Source: Endomicrobium sp.
GTDB lineage: Bacteria; Elusimicrobiota; Endomicrobiia; Endomicrobiales; Endomicrobiaceae
Direction of reading: 5' to 3'
Length of the DNA: 17,407 nt
NCBI GenBank assembly: GCA_031264895.1
Contig: JAISDI010000228.1
Coordinates: 1 to 17,407 of the forward strand
Made by a program: the position numbers and the translations under genes. Below the pieces are notes generated by a model that saw only the letters and a program-made list of their open reading frames with translations, was not told the origin of the DNA and ran no database searches. This document shows, piece after piece, positions 7,920 through 14,466 of this stretch (positions are counted from its first letter, which is position 1; each line of letters opens with the position of its first letter).

Positions 7920-8659
7920 TATATTCCTCCTCCTTCGGCAAAAAGATATTTGCCTATTTTTGAAGACGCGGTAGTACAGTTTGCAAAATCTATGATTTCG
8001 GCAAGAAACCCATTTTCCAAAACTCCGACGCGGCTGCACAATTTTCTTGCTACTTCCATCTCGTGCGTTACTATGACTATCGTTATGCCAAAGTTCCTGT
8101 TGATTTGTTTTAAATAATTTAAAACGCTTTCGGTGGTTTCAGGGTCAAGGGCGGCGGTAATTTCGTCGCAAAGCAAAATTTTAGGATTACCCGCTATGGC
8201 GCGCGCTATTGCGACCCTTTGTTTTTGTCCGCCTGAAAGTTTTGCGGGATACTCTTTTATTTTGTCTTCCAGATCCACTATTTTTAAACTTTCTTTAACG
8301 CGTCTGTCAATTTCAGGTTTTTTTACGCCGCTTATTTCAAGCGGAAAAGCGACATTTTTAAAAGACGTGGCATTGTACAAAAGATTATACCCTTGGAAAA
8401 TCATTCCTATTTTTCTGCGTCTTTTCAAAATCTCTTTTTGGGAGAGTTCCGTAAGATTTTCTCCGTCGACAAACACTTCTCCGGACGTAGGGTATTCCAA
8501 AAGGTTTATGTGGCGCAGCAGCGTCGATTTTCCTGCTCCCGAATAACCTATAAATCCGAAAATTTCGCCTTTTTTGATTTCTACCGAAATGGAATCCAAT
8601 ACTTTAATAATTCCGTTTGCGCTGTCAAAAGATTTATTTATGTTTTTAAGTTTTATCAT
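7919..8659 (-). CDS. metN: MetN: methionine-type ABC transporter ATPase, short form without the NIL domain
   Basis: 246-residue ATPase powering the MetNIQ importer. Walker A GYSGAGKST is at residues 38-46, Q-loop Gln89, signature LSGGQKQR at 141-148, Walker B ILLCDE at 161-166 and H-loop His199. The family is usually about 340 residues, with a C-terminal NIL/ACT-like domain that binds methionine and shuts the transporter; this protein ends about 25 residues after the ATPase core, so that domain is absent. ATG at 8657-8659 is chosen because MIKLKNINKSF matches the family N-terminus; the ribosome-binding site is weak, and a longer frame runs back to 8788 through a hairpin region. metQ lies upstream and metI overlaps downstream. 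Confidence 0.92.
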   Translation of the reverse strand: MIKLKNINKSFDSANGIIKVLDSISVEIKKGEIFGFIGYSGAGKSTLLRHINLLEYPTSGEVFVDGENLTELSQKEILKRRRKIGMIFQGYNLLYNATSFKNVAFPLEISGVKKPEIDRRVKESLKIVDLEDKIKEYPAKLSGGQKQRVAIARAIAGNPKILLCDEITAALDPETTESVLNYLKQINRNFGITIVIVTHEMEVARKLCSRVGVLENGFLAEIIDFANCTTASSKIGKYLFAEGGGI

Positions 8660-8680
8660 AATAGATTCATAGATGCGTTG

Positions 8681-8753
8681 AAGTATGGACGCAGCGCCTG
8701 ATATTGTGCGTCCATACTTACGCGCTTCTATCCTTTGCCGCGTTCTGCGCGGC
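8681..8753 (-). promoter_or_regulatory. Two intercistronic hairpins between metQ and metN
   Basis: A 6-bp GC-rich stem (8737-8742 with 8748-8753) directly follows the metQ stop. It is followed by a perfect 13-bp stem with a 13-nt loop (8681-8693 with 8707-8719) before metN. Neither has a T tract on the minus strand, so they look like mRNA-processing or stability hairpins rather than full terminators. Such elements commonly let the binding protein be made in excess of the ATPase and permease. Confidence 0.55.
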
Positions 8754-9596
8754 TTACCAAGCCGGCAGAAGAATTTCTCTGCCGTCAAAAGCGTCTTTCA
8801 ACGCTTGTTTTACCGCTTCCGTATAGTAAGCTTTCTTTAAAATTTCCGTCTTAGGGGATTTTAAATTTTCTTCACGTACGGCTATGATGTCAGCCGCCCA
8901 AAATTTTTCAGGCTCAGGCCACAGAACGTCTTTATTAAAATCCAGACCGATCTGCGCAGCGTTTGTGGCGTAAAGAAAACCGGCGTCAGCGTCCTTTATG
9001 GTTCTTTCAAGAAGTTCGTATTCCACTTCCACGAATTTGAACTTTTTTGGATTGTCGATAATGTCGGCTTTGCTTACGCTTTCCGAAGGAACTCCGCTTT
9101 TGATTTTTATAAGTCCGGCGTCGGCCAAAATTTGGAAAGTTCTGAAATTATTGCCTACGTCTGCGGGAATAACGATTTTTGCTCCTACGGGCAAATCTTT
9201 AATGTTTTTATACTTTAAAGAAAACAGCCCCGACCTGTCAGTGAAAACAGGAAAAGCCGGCACAATATGTCCTTTATGCGTTCTGTTAAATTCCGTAAGC
9301 GCAGGCGTATGCTGGTGATAATTTGCAAACACTTCGCCGCGCTCCAAACTTTCGTTTAACTGCACGCCGCTGATAATTCTGTAATCGAGTTTGTATCCCA
9401 GCTTTTCAACTTCTTTTGCCCACGCTTTCGCCGTATCTTCATAAACTTTTAAATTAGTTACGGCAAGTTTTATAATTTTGTCGTCATTTTTATCTTTTGC
9501 ATAAGACGGCTCAAAAAAAGCGCCGCCTAAAATTAAAGCGATCGACAAAACCGCAAAGAGCCCGTAATTGAATGCCAATGATTTTATTTTATTCAT
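8754..9596 (-). CDS. metQ: MetQ paralogue 1: methionine-type substrate-binding protein (no lipobox)
   Basis: 280-residue periplasmic binding protein of the NLPA/MetQ family. The start ATG at 9594-9596 is preceded by AAGGAG; an upstream in-frame ATG at 9635 lacks such support and would spoil the signal sequence. Residues 1-33 form a signal peptide ending PSYA with no cysteine, so this copy is probably released into the periplasm rather than lipidated. Family features: VYEDTAKAWAKEVEKLGYKL, NYHQH at 92-96 (usually a phenylalanine before QH), a conserved Arg in GNNFRTF for the substrate carboxylate, and a C-terminal ILLPAW. It is a tandem duplicate of the adjacent gene, with very similar sequence throughout. 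Confidence 0.9.
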   Translation of the reverse strand: MNKIKSLAFNYGLFAVLSIALILGGAFFEPSYAKDKNDDKIIKLAVTNLKVYEDTAKAWAKEVEKLGYKLDYRIISGVQLNESLERGEVFANYHQHTPALTEFNRTHKGHIVPAFPVFTDRSGLFSLKYKNIKDLPVGAKIVIPADVGNNFRTFQILADAGLIKIKSGVPSESVSKADIIDNPKKFKFVEVEYELLERTIKDADAGFLYATNAAQIGLDFNKDVLWPEPEKFWAADIIAVREENLKSPKTEILKKAYYTEAVKQALKDAFDGREILLPAW

Positions 9597-9641
9597 TTTT
9601 TTCTCCTTGTCAGAATATGTCTTTTTGTTTTGCATACGGAA

Positions 9642-10487
9642 CTACCAAGCCGGCAGTACAATTTCTTTACCGTCAAAAGAGTCTTTCATGGCTTGTTTTA
9701 CCGAGTCCGTATAATAAGCTTTCTTTAAAATTTCAATTTTTGGCGAATTTAAATCTTCTTCGTGTACGGTTATAATGTCTGGCGACCAAAATCCTTCTTC
9801 TTCCGATAATAAAACGTCTTTACTAAAATCAAGACCGATATTTACGGCTTGCGTTGCGTACATAAAACCCGCGTCGGCCTCTTCCAAAGTTCTTTCAATA
9901 ATTTCGTAGTCCACTTCCACAAAATTGAACTTTTTAGGATTATCGATAATGTCGCCCTGCCCTACGCTTTCAGCCGGAATGTCGGTTCTGATTTTTATAA
10001 GTCCCGCATTGGCCAACATTTTAAAAGTTCTGAAATTGTTTCCTATATCCGGCGGAACTAAGATTTTTGCGCCGACCGGCAAGTCTTCTATCTTTTTATG
10101 CCTTAAAGAAAAAAGTCCCGCTCTGTCTATGAAAACCGGAAAAGCCTGCGCAAGATGTCCTTTATGCAGCCTGTTCCATTCTCTCAGAAATGCCGTGTGC
10201 TGATGATAATTTGCAAATACTTCGCGGCGCTCTAAAACTTCGTTTAGCTGCACTACGCCGACAAGCTGTAAATTCAGTTTGTATCCTAATTTTTCCACTT
10301 CTTTAGCCCATGCTTTAGCCGTGTCTTCATAAACTTTGAATTTTATTACGGCAAGCGTTATGGTTTTATCGTCGTCATTATTTTTCTTTGCGCAAGCCTG
10401 CGCGAAAAACAACGACGCTGCAAACAAAACTGCCGACAAGACCGCAAAGCGCCTGCGTTTGAAATTAAATAAATTTATTTTACTCAC
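9642..10487 (-). CDS. metQ: MetQ paralogue 2: methionine-type substrate-binding lipoprotein
   Basis: 281-residue member of the same NLPA/MetQ family and the first gene of the transporter unit. It starts with GTG (10485-10487), supported by CGGAG upstream. The N-terminus has a KRRR basic patch, a hydrophobic core and Cys32 in the context AQAC, an imperfect lipobox, so membrane anchoring is likely but not certain. NYHQH is at residues 93-97, the conserved Arg lies in GNNFRTF, and it ends IVLPAW like its neighbour. The 45-bp gap to paralogue 1 and the near-parallel sequences indicate tandem duplication. Two binding proteins for one MetNI suggest a broadened substrate range, which is inference. 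Confidence 0.9.
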   Translation of the reverse strand: MSKINLFNFKRRRFAVLSAVLFAASLFFAQACAKKNNDDDKTITLAVIKFKVYEDTAKAWAKEVEKLGYKLNLQLVGVVQLNEVLERREVFANYHQHTAFLREWNRLHKGHLAQAFPVFIDRAGLFSLRHKKIEDLPVGAKILVPPDIGNNFRTFKMLANAGLIKIRTDIPAESVGQGDIIDNPKKFNFVEVDYEIIERTLEEADAGFMYATQAVNIGLDFSKDVLLSEEEGFWSPDIITVHEEDLNSPKIEILKKAYYTDSVKQAMKDSFDGKEIVLPAW

Positions 10488-10529
10488 TTTGTTTTCTCCG
10501 TGATTTTTATTTTTTTAAGAGATAAAACT

Positions 10530-10590
10530 ATGATAAGGCAAACGTTTTAACTTGCGAATTTATAAAATGTTATACGGAAAAACGTTTGCC
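10530..10590 (-). promoter_or_regulatory. Paired LacI/PurR-like palindromes and candidate promoter upstream of metQ
   Basis: GGCAAACGTTTT (10537-10548) and AAAACGTTTGCC (10579-10590) are exact inverted copies. Each is centred on AAACGTTT, and the centres are 40 bp apart, close to four helical turns. AAACGTTT is the core of many LacI/PurR-family operators. A weak promoter, TTCGCA (10553-10558), 17 bp, TATCAT (10530-10535), reads toward metQ with the downstream palindrome in its spacer. The regulator is not encoded in the window. Confidence 0.45.
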
Positions 10591-10712
10591 TAATACATTC
10601 GTCTTTGATTGGATTGGTTGATGTTCAATAAGAAGATATGCGAAAACGCCGCCGCGTCTGCGGGGTTTTTAAGGATATTGCCGATGGGGATTTTGAAATT
10701 ATTTTTTGACAT
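10590..10712 (-). CDS. Possible 40-residue small protein after nifB
   Basis: ATG at 10710-10712, 9 bp after the nifB stop, opens a 40-codon frame ending TAG. The product begins MSKNNFKIPIGNILKNPADA and contains an FSHIFLL hydrophobic patch. I do not recognise it. A GGA lies rather far upstream, so expression would rely on coupling to nifB. Support is limited to position and a plausible composition; it could be chance or the remnant of a longer gene. Confidence 0.3.
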   Translation of the reverse strand: MSKNNFKIPIGNILKNPADAAAFSHIFLLNINQSNQRRMY

Positions 10713-10721
10713 ATTTTATTT

Positions 10722-11612
10722 TTATCCGTGCGAAAAAGTTTCCATCTGTCTGTTGTCATAGAGTTTTGACGACAAATCCGCTTTGCCAGGTATGCCGCAT
10801 GCGTCGGCGCGGCAATGTTTGCAGTGGTAAAACACTTCCATAAAATCGCTTGCGGCTTTTCTGGCTTTTGCAAGATCGTCGCATGAAGGCGTTTTAAAAT
10901 CTTTAAATTCGCCCTGCGGTATGAGGGGAATAATATTATAAATTTTTGCGCCCGCCGCTTTTACGGTTTTTGAAATTTCGGATATGTGTTCGCCGTTTAT
11001 TTCCGGTATCAATACCGTGTTTACTTTTACGGTCGCGCCCAATGCGCTTATTTTTTCTATTCCTTCAAGCTGGCTGCCTATCAAAATCTCGGCGGCGGTA
11101 ATACCCGTAAGTTTTACGCCGTTATAAGATATGCGCGATACTATTTTATCCAGTATTGCGGGATCGACCGCATTTACCGTAACGGTAACGCTTCTCACTC
11201 CAGCGTCGTAAAGCGCCTGCGCTTTTTGCGGCAGCAAAAGGCCGTTTGTGCTTATACATTTTATAAGTTCCGGATGTTCTTCGTTTACAAGTTTAAAAGC
11301 TTTTAACGCATTGTCCGTAGCTAAAGTGTCTCCGGGTCCCGCTATGCCGACGACCGTGATGTCCGGACAAAGTTCAAGAGCTTTATTTACTATCTTAGGC
11401 GCTTCTTCGGGTTTTAAAATTTTTCCCGTAACGCCGGGTCTTTCTTCAGTTTTATTTAAAGTCCTGCTGCAAAATCTGCATTGTATATTGCACGACGGAC
11501 TTACCGGAAGATGAAGCCGTCCGTACTTATTATGCGCCGCCGCGCCAAAACACGGATGCAGCTGGCTTACTTTTATATCCTGAATATTTTTAATTTCTTT
11601 CCCTAATGACAT
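10722..11612 (-). CDS. nifB: NifB: radical-SAM FeS cofactor (NifB-co) synthase, compact form
   Basis: 296-residue radical-SAM protein that fuses FeS clusters and inserts carbide to make the NifB-co precursor of nitrogenase-type cofactors. Family signatures are strong: HPCF with Cys21, AHNKYGRLHLPV at about 26-36, the radical-SAM triad CNIQCRFC (Cys41, Cys45, Cys48), ERPGVTGKIL, AGPGDTLA, and the C-terminal HCKHCRADACG (Cys264, Cys267) that ligates an accessory cluster. It lacks the C-terminal NifX-like domain of proteobacterial NifB; separate NifX-like proteins occur twice nearby. AAGGA precedes the ATG. It lies downstream of a repeat-filled intergenic block and upstream of metQ. Its presence implies a complex carbide-type cofactor in the partner enzyme, so the system is not a simple FeS-only chlorophyll- or F430-type reductase. 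Confidence 0.94.
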   Translation of the reverse strand: MSLGKEIKNIQDIKVSQLHPCFGAAAHNKYGRLHLPVSPSCNIQCRFCSRTLNKTEERPGVTGKILKPEEAPKIVNKALELCPDITVVGIAGPGDTLATDNALKAFKLVNEEHPELIKCISTNGLLLPQKAQALYDAGVRSVTVTVNAVDPAILDKIVSRISYNGVKLTGITAAEILIGSQLEGIEKISALGATVKVNTVLIPEINGEHISEISKTVKAAGAKIYNIIPLIPQGEFKDFKTPSCDDLAKARKAASDFMEVFYHCKHCRADACGIPGKADLSSKLYDNRQMETFSHG

Positions 11613-12026
11613 AATTTTTTTCCTTTAATGAGGACTTTTCTAAAAATTAACGGCTTTAACGTGGAGCAACCTACTGCGCATATGTGTTAGAGCAACGACG
11701 AAATCCCCCGTCCGCAGAGTTGTGGACACCCCATTTAGAAAAGTGGGAATTACGGCGAACGGCAAAAAACAAAAGTGGATTCCCGATAAAAACTTTCGGG
11801 AATGACGGATTTTGGCCATGTCAATTCCATGTTCGACATGGGATTCGTTAAACCGCCGAGCTGCCATGTTTGTAAGCGCGTTGTATTTCATTTTTATCTT
11901 TTCGTCTTTGTCGTCATTCCCGAAAGTTTTTATCGGGAATCCATTTTCGTCGTTGCCTTTTGCTCCACTTTAAAAACCAGAATCTATTTTTTGACAAAAA
12001 TAATATTTCCGAATCATTAGCCGCCG
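11613..12026. other. 414-bp gene-free block made of intergenic repeats
   Basis: The interval holds two inverted copies of a 32-bp hairpin element, a CCATGTC/GACATGG stem (11816-11822 with 11835-11841), and a segment around 11704-11732 resembling 17271-17298 (CCCGTCCGC followed by a GTCCACCCC- or GGACACCCC-like motif). The 83-codon minus-strand reading frame at 11640-11891 runs through these repeats and is not believed to be a gene. The nifB promoter should lie here, but I cannot place it confidently. Confidence 0.5.
11776..11943. repeat. Pair of identical 32-bp hairpin elements in inverted orientation
   Basis: Positions 11776-11807 are the exact reverse complement of 11912-11943. Each copy also folds on itself (ATTCCCGA with TCGGGAAT). 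Similar ATTCCCG...CGGGAAT hairpins are common dispersed intergenic repeats in many bacterial genomes. The 104 bp between them hold no gene. The pair could form a long cruciform, or could be the ends of a small non-autonomous element. Confidence 0.75.
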
Positions 12027-12959
12027 TCAATCGCTTTCATAAATATTTTTCGATAAATATCTGTCGCCGCGGTCGGGGAAAATAACCGCTATATTTCCGC
12101 TTTTTATTTTCTCCGCGATTTTTCTTGCCGCCGTCAAAGCGGCTCCGGTCGACGTTCCAGCCAAAACTCCCTCTTTTGCGGCAAGTTTTCTTATTTCGGC
12201 AAAGGCTTCTGTGTCGGACACTTTTATAATTTCGTCGATAAGCGACTTGTCGAAAGCTTCCGGCATAAAAGTATTTCCTATGCCTTCGATCGCATAACAG
12301 CCGGCTTCGCCGCCGCCCATAGTCGATCCGTAAGGGTCGGCAAGCGCGCCTTTTATGTTTTTATTTTTTGATTTCAAATATCTTAAAACCCCGCTTATCG
12401 TTCCGCCGCTTCCGGCTCCGGAAACCAGATAATCTATTTTTCCGTCCAAATCTTCGTAAATTTCTTTTCCGGTTGTTTCATAATGCGCCTGCGGGTTTGC
12501 CGGATTTTTAAACTGATCCAAGCATACCGCGTTTTTATTTTCTTTTACTATTTCTTCGGCTTTGTCAAAAGCGCCCTGCATTCCTTTTTCATACGGCGTA
12601 TTTATTATCTCCGCTCCCAGCGCGCGCATTATCGCCTGTTTTTCAAGCGAAAATTTCATCGGAACCGTAAAAATGATTCTGTACCCTTTTCCTATAGCCG
12701 CTAAAGCTATTCCTATTCCCGCATTTCCGGCAGTCGTCTCGACGATTATGCTTCCCTGCTTTAAAAGACCGCTTTTTTCAGCCGCCGAAATGACCGCCAT
12801 GCCCATTCGGTCTTTTACGCTTCCGCCGGGGTTTAAAAGTTCAAGTTTGGCAAAAACGTTTACGTTTTCCGGAAAATCCATATTGTTCAATTTTAATACC
12901 GGCGTATTGCCGATTAATTCTCTTATATCGTTATAATATTTCATATTTTGTTCCCACAT
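12027..12959 (-). CDS. mccA: MccA-type O-acetylserine-dependent cystathionine beta-synthase (CysK family)
   Basis: 310-residue fold-type II PLP enzyme. PLP Lys49 lies in NPGGSVKDR, and GAGSGGT supplies the phosphate loop. Closer to MccA/YrhA than to housekeeping CysK: VPMKFSLEKQ, RALGAEIINTPYEKGMQGA and GGEAGCYAIEGIG follow that subfamily. The substrate loop reads TTAGNAG instead of the TSGNTG usual in CysK. The expected reaction is homocysteine plus O-acetylserine (or serine) to cystathionine in the cytoplasm, first step of reverse transsulfuration. Its ATG overlaps the stop of the upstream mccB-like gene as TAATG; Met6 (start at 12944), with GGGA upstream, is an alternative start. The assignment rests on remembered family sequence, so plain cysteine synthase activity remains possible. 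Confidence 0.85.
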   Translation of the reverse strand: MWEQNMKYYNDIRELIGNTPVLKLNNMDFPENVNVFAKLELLNPGGSVKDRMGMAVISAAEKSGLLKQGSIIVETTAGNAGIGIALAAIGKGYRIIFTVPMKFSLEKQAIMRALGAEIINTPYEKGMQGAFDKAEEIVKENKNAVCLDQFKNPANPQAHYETTGKEIYEDLDGKIDYLVSGAGSGGTISGVLRYLKSKNKNIKGALADPYGSTMGGGEAGCYAIEGIGNTFMPEAFDKSLIDEIIKVSDTEAFAEIRKLAAKEGVLAGTSTGAALTAARKIAEKIKSGNIAVIFPDRGDRYLSKNIYESD

Positions 12960-14119
12960 TAAATTTTGCTTTTCAAAAATGCCTGTTTTAAATCTTCGAC
13001 GATATCTTTTTTATCCTCTATTCCTACGGAGACTCGTATAAGATTATCGCTTATGCCTATTTTATCCCTTATTTCTTTTGGAATGCTTGCATGCGTCATG
13101 CTTGCGGGATGACATACAAGCGATTCAACTCCGCCGAGACTTTCGGCAAAAGCTGCGGTTTTCAGATTTTTTACAAAATCGTTTAAACTATGCTCTTTTG
13201 ACAGAAGAAAGGAAACCATGCCGCCCGCGCCCGAAGCCTGTCTGTTGTGTATTTCATATCCCTGCGAATCTTTGAACCCCGGATAAAATACTTTTTGCGC
13301 GCTGCCGGAATTTTTTAGAAAATCCGCGACGTATTGCGCGTTTTCAATGTGTCTGTCGATTCTTACTCCCAGCGTTTTTATTCCGCGCATTAAAAGCCAT
13401 GAATCGAAAGGTTCCAATATCGAGCCTGCGGCATTTTGAAAAAATTTAAGCCTTTCCGCCGTATCTTTATCTTTTATGACGGCAAGCCCCGCTATAACGT
13501 CGCTGTGTCCTCCGAGATATTTTGTCGCGCTATGCACGACGATATCCGCGCCCAAAAGAAGCGGTTTTTGAAGATATGGCGTCATGAAAGTATTGTCGAC
13601 TATAGTTGTTACGCCGTACTTTTTTGCAATTTCCGCGACGGCTTTTATATCTGTTATCGTCAGCAGCGGGTTTGCGGGCGTTTCTATTATTGTTCCTTTT
13701 ATGCTTTTGTCTTCTTTTAATTTTTTTTCAAAAACTTTTAAATCCGTAGTATCGGTTATTTCGTATGAAACGCCGAAGTTTTTAAATATTTTATCCAAAA
13801 TCCTGAAAGTCCCGCCGTAGACATTTTGTGAAATGAGAAATTTATCGCCGCTTTTAAAAAGCATTATTACCGTCGTCAGAGCCGCAAGTCCCGAGGCAAA
13901 AGCAAAACCTTCAATGCCTTCTTCAAGCTCGGCTATAAGCGCTTCGAGCGCCTGCCGCGTAGGGTTTCCCGCGCGTCCGTATTCGTAGCCGGCTTTAGTT
14001 TTACCGAGTTCAGTTTGCCTGAAAGTAGTCGCCTGATAAATCGGTATGCTCACTGCGCCCGTAGTTTCGTCTTCGCTTATTCCGCCGTGTATAAGTAATG
14101 TATTTATGTTTTTAGCCAT
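12959..14119 (-). CDS. mccB: MccB-type cystathionine gamma-lyase / gamma-synthase
   Basis: 386-residue fold-type I PLP enzyme of the Cys/Met metabolism family. PLP Lys200 lies in HSATKYLGGHSDV; YEYGRAGNPTR (about 46-55) supplies the cofactor-phosphate contacts across the dimer; NVYGGTFR carries the stacking tyrosine; and the C-terminal SLGGVESLVCHPASMTHAS is typical of cystathionine lyases and synthases. With the adjacent MccA-like enzyme it most likely cleaves cystathionine to cysteine, 2-oxobutyrate and ammonia, completing sulfur transfer from homocysteine to cysteine. Gamma-synthase activity cannot be excluded by sequence. Its start overlaps the end of the NifX-like gene by 8 bp and its stop overlaps mccA, so the three are translated from one message. 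Confidence 0.87.
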   Translation of the reverse strand: MAKNINTLLIHGGISEDETTGAVSIPIYQATTFRQTELGKTKAGYEYGRAGNPTRQALEALIAELEEGIEGFAFASGLAALTTVIMLFKSGDKFLISQNVYGGTFRILDKIFKNFGVSYEITDTTDLKVFEKKLKEDKSIKGTIIETPANPLLTITDIKAVAEIAKKYGVTTIVDNTFMTPYLQKPLLLGADIVVHSATKYLGGHSDVIAGLAVIKDKDTAERLKFFQNAAGSILEPFDSWLLMRGIKTLGVRIDRHIENAQYVADFLKNSGSAQKVFYPGFKDSQGYEIHNRQASGAGGMVSFLLSKEHSLNDFVKNLKTAAFAESLGGVESLVCHPASMTHASIPKEIRDKIGISDNLIRVSVGIEDKKDIVEDLKQAFLKSKI

Positions 14120-14456
14120 TTGTTTTTTCCTTGTTATTTTCTTCTATTATAGAATCCAGAACCTGCGTTATTTTTGCGTTTATTTCAAATACCCTTAAAT
14201 TTTTTTTTATCAGGTAATCTGCCGCGCTTTGTCCTATTTTTGCCGTAAAAACCGCATCGCAGTCTTTAAGCAGTTCGTAGGCCTTTGCGAAATTTTCGTC
14301 GTTATGACATCGATGGGCATTGCGTTCGAACCTTCTCTTTTGCAAAAGAGCGGCTTTTGCGCCGTCAATCTCATAAATGTAAAACATGTCGGCCATTCCG
14401 AAATGCTGGTCGACTTCCGTACCGTATAAAGACGCGAATGCAACTTTCTTAAACAT
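14112..14456 (-). CDS. NifX/NifB C-terminal-type cofactor-binding protein 2
   Basis: 114-residue stand-alone protein of the dinitrogenase iron-molybdenum cofactor biosynthesis fold: AFASLYGTEVDQHFGMADMF with His18-Phe19-Gly20, then an IYEID strand and a DCDAVFTAKIG segment aligning with DCSYVIVARIG of the copy at 6799-7152. A Cys in the central RCHNDENFAK region parallels the Cys in RMCGQNGHTAEG of that copy. It sits between two PLP enzymes, overlapping mccB by 8 bp and lying 10 bp after the upstream PLP-enzyme stop. The ribosome-binding site is AAAAGGGG just upstream of ATG. Embedding a cofactor carrier inside a cysteine/methionine operon ties the nitrogenase-like and sulfur functions together. 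Confidence 0.82.
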   Translation of the reverse strand: MFKKVAFASLYGTEVDQHFGMADMFYIYEIDGAKAALLQKRRFERNAHRCHNDENFAKAYELLKDCDAVFTAKIGQSAADYLIKKNLRVFEINAKITQVLDSIIEENNKEKTNG

Positions 14457-14466
14457 AAAACCCCTT

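Noticed and set aside
7920..8039. N-terminal extension of MetI to the upstream ATG at 8039
   Set aside because: It would overlap the metN coding region by 120 bp, whereas the internal ATG has a strong AGGAGGAGG and a TAATG junction.
8660..8788. N-terminal extension of MetN to the upstream ATG at 8788
   Set aside because: The extension would be encoded by the end of metQ and the intercistronic hairpins; the family N-terminus begins at MIKLKN.
10488..10589. SAM-type riboswitch upstream of metQ
   Set aside because: I looked for the conserved SAM-I core and its closing stem on the minus strand; only the AAACGTTT palindromes were visible.
11640..11891. 83-codon minus-strand ORF upstream of nifB
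   Set aside because: It runs straight through the inverted hairpin repeat and neighbouring repeat segments, and its translation looks like a by-product of those repeats.
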